A DNA stretch of 64,000 nt. It comes from Pseudovibrio sp. Tun.PSC04-5.I4 (GTDB lineage: Bacteria; Pseudomonadota; Alphaproteobacteria; Rhizobiales; Stappiaceae). The position numbers and the translations under genes were made by a program. The stretch spans positions 49,012 to 113,011 of the forward strand of contig NZ_FNLB01000005.1 of assembly GCF_900104145.1 (NCBI RefSeq), given 5' to 3'. Shown here in pieces: positions 26,747 to 35,618 of the stretch. The notes beneath the pieces are model-generated. The model made no database searches, was not told the origin of the DNA, and worked only from the letters and a program-made list of their open reading frames with translations. Positions within the stretch are counted from its first letter, which is position 1. Every line of letters starts with the position of its first letter.

Positions 26747-26792
26747 GACGCGCTCCAAATCAACCCGATTTATCCGGTTGGGCGTCCTTTTT
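26747..26792 (+). terminator. S-element-like terminator hairpin before repC
   Basis: GACGC (26747-26751) pairs with GCGTC (26782-26786); inside it CAACC pairs with GGTTG. CTTTTT follows immediately. This matches the attenuator structure that forms when the repABC antisense RNA is bound, stopping transcription about 105 bp before repC. Confidence 0.65.
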
Positions 26793-26896
26793 ATATCTGA
26801 AGCCTTTCTAGCCAGTCTTTTTTGAGACGGGAATGGGGATGATATACCCAATCCTGCAATGCATTCAGTCTCCTAGAGACTGTTAAGGACTTTGCT

Positions 26897-28180
26897 ATGC
26901 AAAAATCACAAGCGGTTGCGTCATTTCGCAAACTGACGCCTGCCATCATCGCCAGTCAGAATTTGGCTATGGCAAATGATATTGTTGAAACCACCAAAGC
27001 CGAAGTCTCAATAGCGATTAAAAAGGCTGCCCCTGCTCTCGGCATCGATGGAACCGCCTATCATCTTCTGGATATTCTAATTGGCTTGTCGGCTGCTGAT
27101 GATTGGCTGCCCAACCGCCGCCCGCTGGTTGCCATCTCAAATGAGAAGCTGGCGGAATACGTCTGCCGGTCGCAGCGCACCGTGAGCAGAAGCATTAAGC
27201 GCCTGGTTGAAGCAGGTATTATTGCATATCGTGACAGTCCGACCGGTCGCCGTTATATCCACCGTAACGAGTTCACAAACGGCAAGTACGGTGAGATCCA
27301 GCGCGGCTATGGCTTTGACTTCTCCCCTGCCCGTCAGCGTGTCCATGAGCTGAAAGCCATTGGAACTGCGTTCACTGCGCGTTTAAACACCCAAAAAGAG
27401 GCAAAGCGCACAGTGAACCGGCTGTTACGGTCCATCCGGGATATGGCAGAGCTGGCCGCCAATGAGGGGCTTTGTTTTCAAAGCATTGAGAAATCTGTAG
27501 CGGCTATGGATGGTAAGGCTATCGCAATTGAGGACAGGGCCGAGGTTTTACAGTCCATCTTTGAAGTTGCAACAGCCTTGTTTGAAGTGTCTTTAAATGA
27601 AGATAGTATGTCATGCGCGGGTGACATGAGCGACGCCCCTTATAATCATACAAACCCTCAAACACTTAAAAGAGGTAATAATATGCAGGGATTGGCTAGA
27701 GCCAATCACTTTGATTTATCTGATCCCGAACAAGTCGGGATTAGTTTGGCTTTTGAAGAAGTCCAGCAGCGCAAGGCTCAAGCCAACCCGGCACACAAGA
27801 GCTTGTTGAGAGCGCCAAAAGAGGCTGAAAACCCCCTCGCCTTGGTTTCAATCGGCTTGATAGATGCTGCAACACCGAACACCAGGGAACTTTTAGGCGA
27901 TGGTTTTGAGTGCTGGGATGATCTGGTGGACCAAAGCGACCAGCTCAGGCTGGCAATCGGCCTGTCTGTCGATGGCTGGAAACAAGCTGTTGCAGCGCTT
28001 GGCACGAAAATGGCCGCTGCCGTTCTGGTCGTTACCGTGGAGAAGACCCTGCGTAATCCTGATGCTATCTCAAGTCCGGCTGGATATTTTCGCGCCTGTG
28101 TGGACCGCGCCAGAGATGGCAAATTAGCGCTCAGCAATTCCCTTTACGGATTGAAAGCAGAAAATCGAACATCAATCTAG
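26897..28180 (+). CDS. repC: RepC replication initiator of the repABC operon
   Basis: 427 aa, usual for RepC. ATG 26897 is preceded by AAGGA. The N-terminal winged-helix region (about residues 45-150) contains SQRTVSRSIKRLVEAGI and GRRYIHRNEF. The C-terminal region (about 330-420) contains SPAGYFRACVDRARDGKL, also present in the other RepC. RepC initiates replication at an origin normally located inside this gene. Confidence 0.93.
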   Translation: MQKSQAVASFRKLTPAIIASQNLAMANDIVETTKAEVSIAIKKAAPALGIDGTAYHLLDILIGLSAADDWLPNRRPLVAISNEKLAEYVCRSQRTVSRSIKRLVEAGIIAYRDSPTGRRYIHRNEFTNGKYGEIQRGYGFDFSPARQRVHELKAIGTAFTARLNTQKEAKRTVNRLLRSIRDMAELAANEGLCFQSIEKSVAAMDGKAIAIEDRAEVLQSIFEVATALFEVSLNEDSMSCAGDMSDAPYNHTNPQTLKRGNNMQGLARANHFDLSDPEQVGISLAFEEVQQRKAQANPAHKSLLRAPKEAENPLALVSIGLIDAATPNTRELLGDGFECWDDLVDQSDQLRLAIGLSVDGWKQAVAALGTKMAAAVLVVTVEKTLRNPDAISSPAGYFRACVDRARDGKLALSNSLYGLKAENRTSI

Positions 28181-28228
28181 AGATGATCAATGCAAACCAT
28201 ATGAAGAAATTGAGCGAGGAGCGTAACC

Positions 28229-28735
28229 TTGACTTATTTGCAGGAAAGAAAATCGTCTATTTTTGCACGCTACAAAGCTGGCATGTCGCTACGCCGGATT
28301 AGTGAAATATACGGATGTACCACCCATGATGTGGAAGATGTGGTTGACTGCATGCAGAGAGCCAACGCAGTAAATAGGTTTATAGCCCCTGCTCTGCGTG
28401 GTCGAGGTGGTGTGACCAGTACAGCCGTCAAGCATTGGGATGCATTTCCGCAGGATATCCAAAGCGTGGTCTTGAGGGTTGCCGAAAAATTCAACGTACC
28501 TGTTGTTGTCTTGTTCACAACGGTGGGACGCTCACACCAAGAGGCGCGCGCGCGCGGTTGTTTTTTTTACATCCTTAAAACCCGACACGGATGGAGCGCT
28601 GCCCGTATAGGGCGGGTTACCGGCAGAGGTGCGCCCGCTGTGAGGGCCGCGATCTCGCGGTATTGTGAAAGCATTGGTGAGAAGAAGGCTAATCTGATAA
28701 AGATGACTGCTCATATAGAAAGGGCTAATGCTTAA
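28229..28735 (+). CDS. DnaA domain IV-like DNA-binding protein next to repC
   Basis: 168 aa from TTG 28229, preceded by GAGGAGCG. An N-terminal helix-turn-helix (RYKAGMSLRRISEIYGCT, about residues 14-31) is followed by a region resembling the DnaA C-terminal DNA-binding domain: SHQEARARGCFFYILKTR then SAARIGRVTGRGAPAVRAA, about 102-143. That domain reads DnaA boxes. No ATPase domain is present. It follows repC by 48 bp on the same strand. A role in origin recognition or in competing for DnaA boxes is inferred. Confidence 0.55.
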   Translation: MTYLQERKSSIFARYKAGMSLRRISEIYGCTTHDVEDVVDCMQRANAVNRFIAPALRGRGGVTSTAVKHWDAFPQDIQSVVLRVAEKFNVPVVVLFTTVGRSHQEARARGCFFYILKTRHGWSAARIGRVTGRGAPAVRAAISRYCESIGEKKANLIKMTAHIERANA

Positions 28736-29544
28736 CATCATCCCCAATCTGAAGGACGGGATTTCCAACAAAGGTACGTAACTACGCACAGAATGAATTG
28801 ATCTGTGACTTGTTTACCTTTCGATGAAACTCTAATGTGTTGTTATATAATAGCTTTTTTGAAAATAGTGGCAGGTGTCACGCATCTACATCTTCCTCAA
28901 GGGCAGTAATACCTTCTTTTGGAATGACTTGGGGCTGCAATAAAATGCTCCCAGCTATGTAAGAGGGAGAGCGTTGGCTTCTACTGTTTCATTTAAGGAG
29001 TAGCTATCTGATCGGGCAGGGGACGCCGTGAGAGTGACCGGAGTGTGATTACAGGTTCGGCACGGCGGTCTTGCTGCGCAATCCCTTGTCGCTCACCTTC
29101 CATCCCACGCTTTGTTGCTGCTCGCTACACAAAACACGCCTTCGGCATGTTTTCCTGGGCTTGCAAGAGGGGTGCTGCGCACCCGCTTTGGTAATGCGTA
29201 ATGTGCGCATGTGATGTGCAACGGCTCCTCGTTGCAGGGAGTGCAGAATGCCTTTGAATGATATTCGCAAAGCGAGCAGGGCAGGCAGACCGAATTAGGC
29301 CAGAAATCTGCCTATCCTCTCTACGAGATATATCGTGAAAAGGCTCAGATACGATGGATCTGGGGAAGCCTCCAAGGTCACCGAGCCTTGGAAGTGCCGC
29401 CAAATGCGCTTTACTCAAACGCAAGAATGTTGGACGTGCGTGCCGAGAAACTTGGAGGACTGGGGCCCGAGACCCATTTCGGATCGTTGCTTTGGAAAAC
29501 AAATAACTCCTAAGTCAGGCCAAAGCACTGCAGGTCTCTTGTGA
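28736..29544. other. Region without a convincing gene
   Basis: About 800 bp with only short, poorly composed frames on either strand. A GC-richer stretch (about 29020-29330) contrasts with AT-rich flanks and may be remnant of an older insertion. No RNA gene or repeat was recognised. Confidence 0.5.
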
Positions 29545-29877
29545 ATGGACATTGAATATCGAGGCAGGCCTTTTGAAAATCCAAGCCAGGTCTTTTTGGT
29601 TCAAACCCTGAATAATAAATGCGTCTTCGTCAATAAAGCGCACATGTATGCAATCAGCAGGAACAGGCATCAAACAGATCCAGACGAGCTTCCTTATGTG
29701 TCAGCGTTTTAGGGGATCTTAAGTTCACAGGAACAATTCCTGGGTTTTGAAAGGCCACATGAATTTGTAGACCTCTTTGCTAATGTTCTGAAGCAAATAG
29801 ATCTTGAGGATTTGGTTTGTATTCAGGGCCGTAAAGAGCCAAATGAGAAAGTGCATAATGCTCACCATAATAACTAA
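29545..29877 (+). pseudogene. Small unknown gene interrupted by an in-frame TAG
   Basis: ATG 29545 opens 55 protein-like codons (starting MDIEYRGRPF) that end at TAG 29710-29712. The same frame continues for 54 more well-composed codons (SSQEQFLGFERPHEFVDLF) to TAA 29875-29877. Read through, the product would be about 110 aa. No family recognised; a nonsense mutation is the simplest reading. Confidence 0.4.
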
Positions 29878-30021
29878 ATCGTTCAATATTTCAATAAGTT
29901 AAGATGATTTCCTGAATAGCCACATTCAACCGTGTTGTTGCTGTTAGAGAAGCTGATGGGCCGGGAGTATCGTTGTGTTCCAGATCAATAAGTTGAAATC
30001 TTGAAAGTCCCAGCTGAATTG

Positions 30022-30185
30022 ATGGATCATAAGATGAATGGTCCTGATCAATATGAAATCTTAAATTTACCCTCTGATGAAGAGATGGACCGGATTTTGG
30101 TACAAATGAGGGAAAAGGGCAGGGGCACATCTGCCCAAAGGCAGACCACGCCTGATCCACGCGCTTACAGCGCTTACCAAGCCAG
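30022..30185 (+). pseudogene. Unknown gene truncated by the IS6-family element
   Basis: A charged frame beginning MDHKMNGPDQYEILNLP runs to 30185, where the inverted repeat of the IS begins; beyond this the frame reads IS sequence. About 55 native residues remain. Function unknown; the rest was lost or displaced by the insertion. Confidence 0.4.
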
Positions 30186-30999
30186 ACGGTATTGCCAAGT
30201 TGTTTGGGATGAGTTGCAAAAGCCCTGTGAGAGCATATTTCAAGCCGTCATTTCGACAGTATAGTCCGCCCATAGGGCGAAAGCATCGACCCTTGCATGG
30301 CGGTAAGAATGAGCGGAAAGTTTGTAGCGGCGTGGACGGAAAATGATATTGATCTGATCATGGGCCGACAAGAACCTTTGCGCTTGTCGTGGGGATTTGA
30401 AACGCCCCATAATCTTCTCTCGCTTTCTTGTCGGGCGATGAGAGTTTTCTATCCTGTTGTTCAACCCCTTGTGGGCCCGATGGTCTGCATTTGGAGCCAG
30501 GGTTTGGATGGGCTTGATATAGCTGCGCAGTTTATCCGTCACTACGACCCGCGGTTCGCCGAATTGCTTGACAAGTCTTTTGAAGAAACGCTTGGCTGCC
30601 TTGGCGTTCCTGTGTGATTGAACCAAAATGTCGAGCACGTCACCATCGCCGTCAATAGCCCGCCAGAGCCAGTATTTCACGCCGCAGATGGTGATGACCA
30701 CCTCATCCATGTGCCATTTGTTATTCGGTTTCGGTCTATCCCTGCGGATGCAATCTGCAAAATGACAGCCAAAGCGGTTAACCCAAAGCCGAACAGTTTC
30801 CCGGCTGACAATAACACCACGTTCGGCCAGAAGATCTTCCACATCAGCAGTACTCATTGCAAATCTGTGGTAGGCCCACACGGCATAAGCGATAACCTCA
30901 CGGGGGAAACGAAAACCCTTCAAATGGGCAAATGTGCTCGGTATCTTCATAGGAACTTAATAGCGTAAAATCCAATTTCAAACAACTTGGCAATACCGT
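30186..30999 (-). mobile_element. IS6-family insertion sequence, complete
   Basis: 814 bp bounded by a 21-bp perfect inverted repeat, ACGGTATTGCCAAGTTGTTTG at 30186-30206 and its complement at 30979-30999; the exact outer base is uncertain by two. One transposase gene on the minus strand fills the element. Size and protein are typical of IS6/IS26-like elements. No 8-bp target duplication is visible, which fits replicative or deletion events known for the family. Confidence 0.85.
30240..30950 (-). CDS. IS6-family DDE transposase
   Basis: 236 aa, full length for IS6. It has an N-terminal helix-turn-helix (about residues 30-58) and the catalytic residues in WHMDEVVI (Asp about 81), VVVTDKL (Asp about 139) and RIENSHRPTRKRE (Glu about 168). 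The frame is intact, so the element may be active. Confidence 0.92.
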   Translation of the reverse strand: MKIPSTFAHLKGFRFPREVIAYAVWAYHRFAMSTADVEDLLAERGVIVSRETVRLWVNRFGCHFADCIRRDRPKPNNKWHMDEVVITICGVKYWLWRAIDGDGDVLDILVQSHRNAKAAKRFFKRLVKQFGEPRVVVTDKLRSYIKPIQTLAPNADHRAHKGLNNRIENSHRPTRKREKIMGRFKSPRQAQRFLSAHDQINIIFRPRRYKLSAHSYRHARVDAFALWADYTVEMTA

Positions 31000-31137
31000 T
31001 TCAAGGACTAAAGCCCCTACACAATGGCAGGAGAGCCATTTCAAAACGAAAAAAGATTTAACTTGAGTTTTCTATTCATGTTAAATATGTAATACGCAGC
31101 CAAAAGCCATATCCCGAAATCATAATATGAGAATGCC

Positions 31138-33339
31138 ATGTTGCGTGTAACACGACGGAGCAAGGATAAGGCTTTTTGTGCCTTTTTCCTATCCGCACTT
31201 TTTGTTTCTTTTTCCTTGCATGCCAATGCTGCTGGAACTAGAAAATTGGTGGAAGAGGAAGTCCTGTTGGATCCCATCATCGTCCTGGGTGAGAGCGACG
31301 ATGTTGAAACAGTTGCAACTTCGGAAGTCGATGAGGAACTACTTGATCGCCTTCAAGCAACGACTGTTCCTGAAATTTTGGACGGGATCCCTGGAACTGA
31401 TTTGGCAGGGACAGCACGTGCGCAGGGGCAATCTGTAAATATTTGGGGTTTTGCAGATCAAGAGGACGTCAAGTTCCTGCTTGATGGAGCCCAGAAGGAA
31501 TTCGAGAAATATCGGCAAGGCACTGTTTTCATCGAACCTCAGCTGCTTAAAACTATCAGTCTTGAAAAAGGGTCCTATTCTGCAGAAAGCTTCGGAGCAT
31601 TCGGCGGTACAGTCAATATGACGACCAAGACGGCGAGCGATTTGCTCAAATCCGGGCAAAATATCGGTTTCTTTTCCAAACTTGGCTTCGCTTCTAATGG
31701 AAATGAATTCGCGAAGACTGTTGCAGCCTATGGACGGTCGGAAAAGTACGGTGCGGAACTCATTGTCTCTGCCACCCATCGAAAAAACGACAATTATCAG
31801 CTCAGTGACGACAGAGAACTACCCCTTTCAGCCATCACGCAACCAACTGGTTTCTTCAAAGGAAGTTTAGAGCGAGGCAGTCATTTTTTCGAAATCACAG
31901 GAGCTGCCTACTATAGCAACGACCTTCAGCCGTGGGCCGCAAAAGGCACGTATAAAGTACTCAGCGATACATACCCTGATCGAAAAAGCTATGAAGAGGC
32001 CATTTCTCGTAAATCTACAAAAAGAGAACTTAAGGACCGCTCCTTGGCGTTCAAATATGAGTTTAACCCAGACAATGAGTTGATTAACACCACGTTTGAA
32101 TCGAACTATTCCAATACCAATCAGCACGATCTTAGGACTAATATAAACAGAACATACGATCTTTTACTTGGCGGCAAGGAAAGCTGGTTGGATTATACAA
32201 ATTACAAAGCATCCTTTAAAAACGCCGCCGAGTTTGATCTATTTAGACTTGAAGCAAAGTTGGAAACGGGGTTGCAATTCTCAAATCACATGAGAGATGT
32301 CATGGTGCATGCTCCCAAATACAAAGATCAAGAAGATTACAATCATGGTTGGTTACAAGCTCCAACTCAACCGGGTGGAAAGCAGACCATTTATTCCGCA
32401 TGGTCCGCGCTAACAATGAATTTTGGAAATGGTTTACAACTCAGACCAGGTCTTCGATTTGATTATATATTAACAGAGGGTGATCCCAATCTCGGTTCAC
32501 GATACAACAATCCAACTGTAGGCCATGATTACAGTAGTGTGGAACACTCCGGACTCTCACCAAGTTTTAACGTTCTGCTACCGTTGAGCAATAATTTTCG
32601 TGTGTTTGGTGATTGGGCGTATAAGCTGAGAGCGCCATTGATTGATGAAATTTATGACACTGGTACGCGCAGAGCGACTTCAGATCAGCTTACTGTAGAG
32701 CGCGTGAATTCCAAGCGGCTTGGTTTTACGACGTCACACAGCAGCGTGATCCAACCTGAAGATACAATCAAAACACGCTTTTCTATCTTTAGAAATGATG
32801 TAAGCAACAACATCCACCGCCTATATAAAGATAACAGATGGCTCGTGCCATCAGACGATTACCCGACCTACGCGAACCTGAAAGGATACTATACCCAAGG
32901 CATTGAAGCTGAGATTTATTACGACAGCGACAATTTCATCGGTAGCCTTGCTTTTTCTGCAGGAGAGGGGAAATTTAACGGTACCGCTAGAAACGTTAAT
33001 TTTGAAACCGATCAGTATGTTTCTGAAATAGCACCAACTAAACTGATAGCCACGCTTGGCTATAAAATTCCAGATCAGGATGTTACATTCGGTTGGAAAG
33101 GCAGCTTTTATTCAGGTCAGGATAGGATTACTCGTTCAGCGGACAATAAGTATTCCGCCACCAAAGGCTACAGCTTATTTGATATTTTCGTAAGCTGGAC
33201 CCCAACGGAAGGACGGTTTGAGGATTTAGAAGCAAGAGCATCCGTTGGGAACCTTCTTGATCGAAAATACAGAAACCACTTTAGCGACACATACGGTAAA
33301 AGCCGCAATTACAAAGCATCTTTAAGCTACAAATTCTAG
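31138..33339 (+). CDS. TonB-dependent outer-membrane receptor, possibly haem or iron-complex uptake
   Basis: 733 aa. A signal peptide (about residues 10-32, ending HANAAG) precedes a plug domain (about 60-175, with SVNIWGFADQEDVKFLLDGA and GAFGGTVNMTTK) and a long beta-barrel ending YKASLSYKF, the C-terminal aromatic needed for outer-membrane insertion. The substrate is not evident; the overall pattern recalls HasR/HemR-type receptors. There is no adjacent TonB, ABC importer or regulator. It is flanked by an IS6 element and IS fragments, so it is probably acquired cargo. Confidence 0.82.
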   Translation: MLRVTRRSKDKAFCAFFLSALFVSFSLHANAAGTRKLVEEEVLLDPIIVLGESDDVETVATSEVDEELLDRLQATTVPEILDGIPGTDLAGTARAQGQSVNIWGFADQEDVKFLLDGAQKEFEKYRQGTVFIEPQLLKTISLEKGSYSAESFGAFGGTVNMTTKTASDLLKSGQNIGFFSKLGFASNGNEFAKTVAAYGRSEKYGAELIVSATHRKNDNYQLSDDRELPLSAITQPTGFFKGSLERGSHFFEITGAAYYSNDLQPWAAKGTYKVLSDTYPDRKSYEEAISRKSTKRELKDRSLAFKYEFNPDNELINTTFESNYSNTNQHDLRTNINRTYDLLLGGKESWLDYTNYKASFKNAAEFDLFRLEAKLETGLQFSNHMRDVMVHAPKYKDQEDYNHGWLQAPTQPGGKQTIYSAWSALTMNFGNGLQLRPGLRFDYILTEGDPNLGSRYNNPTVGHDYSSVEHSGLSPSFNVLLPLSNNFRVFGDWAYKLRAPLIDEIYDTGTRRATSDQLTVERVNSKRLGFTTSHSSVIQPEDTIKTRFSIFRNDVSNNIHRLYKDNRWLVPSDDYPTYANLKGYYTQGIEAEIYYDSDNFIGSLAFSAGEGKFNGTARNVNFETDQYVSEIAPTKLIATLGYKIPDQDVTFGWKGSFYSGQDRITRSADNKYSATKGYSLFDIFVSWTPTEGRFEDLEARASVGNLLDRKYRNHFSDTYGKSRNYKASLSYKF

Positions 33340-33457
33340 AAAATGCAGGCAGCTTCAACCATGAAGCGGCGTTGATGGGTTGGATGCCCCACCCCGACGG
33401 CATCATATTGTGCCAAGATAGAAAGACTTGGTCTCACGAACAAAGGGAGCAGCATCC

Positions 33458-33489
33458 ATGGAAGAAGTTAGCATCATTGGGATTGATCT
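33458..33489 (+). pseudogene. IS110-family transposase, 5' fragment
   Basis: After ATG 33458 the frame reads MEEVSIIGIDLA, the typical first residues of IS110/IS1111 DEDD transposases. It is cut at 33490 where a different IS end begins. A ribosome-binding site (AAAGGGAG) lies upstream. Only the first 11 codons survive. Confidence 0.55.
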
Positions 33490-33783
33490 GGCTCTACTGC
33501 CATTGTGTAGGAGGTCTAACCCTTGTATTATAAGGGAAAATTGGAATTCGCACTTTTGAGATTGTCACGTTTCTTATGGCCGAAATTAACATCCCACTCG
33601 ATATAGATTCCCTAGAAGTAGTATCGCAAGCTATTGATAATGATGGCAATATTACTCTTGAGGTGGTGAGCAAGAATGAGCACAGCGCCTGCCATAAGTG
33701 CGGAAAACCCGCGACAAAACCCAATGGAACAGCCCCGGTACGCACGATTAGGCAACGCTCGATTTTCGACCGGGATGTGTATC
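33490..33783 (+). pseudogene. ISL3-family transposase, 5' fragment with its left end
   Basis: GGCTCTACTGCC at 33490 resembles an ISL3-family terminal repeat. ATG 33576 opens a frame with the ISL3 zinc-finger pattern (CHKCGKPATKPNG, about residues 40-52) and SIFDRDVY, cut after about 70 codons at 33783 by the MITE-like element. Non-functional. Confidence 0.65.
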
Positions 33784-33994
33784 GTAAGCGTCCCATACGT
33801 GGATAAAATTCGCAGACTTTGATGCATGAGCAATAATATCTTGGAAACCGGTTAATCTTACACTGTTTCCACGGTCAAATAGCTAATTTTATTGCGTGTA
33901 ATACTAAGCTGGACCACAAATTGGTATGTTCCTAGTACGGTGTTCTGTATTAGTTCTCGGATATAGAACACTAATCCACAATTGTGACGCTTAC
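33784..33994 (+). repeat. 211-bp MITE-like element, copy 1
   Basis: Starts GTAAGCGTCCCATACGTGG and ends with the complement of GTAAGCGTCACAATTGTGG, so it has imperfect terminal inverted repeats of about 20 bp. A second copy of identical length lies at 35148-35358 in the opposite orientation. GTAAGCG termini resemble IS66-family ends. No coding capacity and no 8-bp target duplication is visible. Confidence 0.75.
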
Positions 33995-34125
33995 TAGCCC
34001 ATACCTTTGGCCGGAGTAGTACGTCAGTCCACGGCTCCATCAAGATATATTCTGAAAGAGATGGGGGTAAGCGACTAACGGACAAAATCAACGTTTTAAT
34101 TGAAACATCATCGGGATATTAGTGG

Positions 34126-34338
34126 CTATGTGTGGGGCTGTGAAGTGAGTATTAATAGAGCCGTAAATTGGACGTGCCCTGCTAAAAATTCCGGCATGGC
34201 TCCAACAGGGCCTCGGCGCTTACACTGGGTTACCGCCTCCGGTGTTGGACCCGTGTGCCGGTAGAAGCTGGCTCGGCTAAGAGCCCAAACGCGACAAATG
34301 TCAATGCTGAGGCAAATTTCCCCACATGTGCTGGACAA
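34126..34338 (-). pseudogene. IS3-family fragment
   Basis: The minus-strand frame contains ICRVWALSRASFYRHTG, similar to the start of IS3-type OrfB-like transposases and to ALSLSRASVFRHRA in the neighbouring fragment. About 45 codons look native. It is a decayed remnant. Confidence 0.4.
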
Positions 34339-34354
34339 AAAGTCCCGAGTCCGT

Positions 34355-35005
34355 TCATTTTCCGGAAATGCACGCGCTTGAGGGGGGACGTGGCTTTACC
34401 GCGCGTGGCGGAGCAGCCAATGTAGCGCGATGGCGAAAAACGCTTGCCCGCGACAAAGAGAGCGCGGAGCAAACGGCTGAGGTCAGGCCGCTGCCTGAGG
34501 GCAAAGCAACCGCAACGGCCATCATGACTTGCCGCTGCGCTCTGGCGTCTGCTCCATCTCGTCCAACAATGTCGCCACTTTTTTTTTGGATTGCAAGGAT
34601 GGCTTCCGCCTGGTCCAGACGCCGCCGTAGTGCTAAAACTTCACGGTTAGCCTTGGCCAGTTCGGCCTGTAATGGGTTGGCGGGTGCTTTTTGTGGGCCA
34701 CGTTGACGCGGCTGCAATGCTCCCAATGAGCCTGCAGCGCGCGCCCGACGCCAATCCGTTAGCGCAGAAGAATAAAGCCCTTCGCGCCGTAGAATGGCTG
34801 TAACACCACCTGTGTCTGCTGCTTGGTCCGCCTCGTCCAGAATGCACTGTTTGTATTTGGCTGTGAAACTTCTCCGCTTAGGGATAGCGGTCAGCTCGAC
34901 TGCAGGCTGCACTGGCGCTGTCACCATGCGGGTTGGCGGTGGCGTGGCCACAATATCATCAGGTCCAATATCGGGTGAAAGCGGTGTCTGTGAAGGCATA
35001 ATCAT
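34355..35005 (-). pseudogene. IS3-family OrfA-like transposase remnant
   Basis: 216 aa open frame. The segment RRSFTAKYKQCILDEADQA with GLYSSALTDWRRA (about residues 44-90) is the helix-turn-helix of IS3-type OrfA, followed by a leucine-rich coiled coil (about 113-140). The C-terminal end runs into a second transposase start (LSRASVFRHRA). No catalytic OrfB follows, so the element is dead. Confidence 0.6.
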
Positions 35006-35147
35006 GGGTTCGGTCTCCTACGACATCAAGTGCAAGCGTTGGCCAGTGGAATGTCTCACGCTTATTGGCACGGAGGGCAGTGCGGCCTTTAGATTCTTAT
35101 CCCAACTTCTTCTCGAAAAAGACCCGCCGGAACCCATCTTCATCTCA

Positions 35148-35358
35148 GTAAGCGTCACAATTGTGGATTAGTGTTCTATATCCGAGAACTAATACAGAAC
35201 ACCGTACTCGGAATATACCAATTTGTGGTCCAGCTTAGTATTACACGCAATAAAATAAGCTATTTGACCGTGGAAACAGTGTAAGATTGACCGGTTTCCA
35301 AGATACTAGAGCTTATGATTCATAGTCTGCAAAATTTATCCACGTATGGGACGCTTAC
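35148..35358 (-). repeat. 211-bp MITE-like element, copy 2 (inverted)
   Basis: Reverse complement of 33784-33994 with scattered substitutions, mainly in the outer 60 bp, and the same 211-bp length. Both termini (GTAAGCGTC and its complement) are preserved. The two copies bracket about 1.15 kb of IS3 debris. Confidence 0.75.
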
Positions 35359-35361
35359 TAA

Positions 35362-35438
35362 CTCAGACGCGAAATACGTGATTATAAACTTTGAGGTATA
35401 GAATAATATTCTACGCCAAAAATCTTTGCGACAGAGCC
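35362..35438 (-). repeat. 77-bp inverted repeat, left arm (IS6-type end)
   Basis: Identical over 77 of 77 bases to the reverse complement of 36661-36737. Its right terminus, read on the minus strand, is GGCTCTGTCGCAAAG, close to IS6-family terminal repeats. It is cut on the left by MITE copy 2. Confidence 0.85.
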
Positions 35439-35618
35439 AGAGGCCTGATCAATAAATAAAGATGACACCGGGCATATTGCTTGTTACCTACAGCTGTCAT
35501 ATCCGTTGTTATCGCCAACTAGGTTGATCTACGGATATTTTTAGTGAAACATATGCCTCGGTTACGCAGGCGCCTACATTAAGAAGCCCTGTCAAGATAT
35601 TTAATTCGGGGACATCAT

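Noticed and set aside
30297..30617. Plus-strand frame inside the IS6 element
   Set aside because: Antisense to the intact transposase.
34326..34706. Plus-strand frame of 126 codons
   Set aside because: Complement of the IS3 OrfA-like remnant, without protein-like composition.
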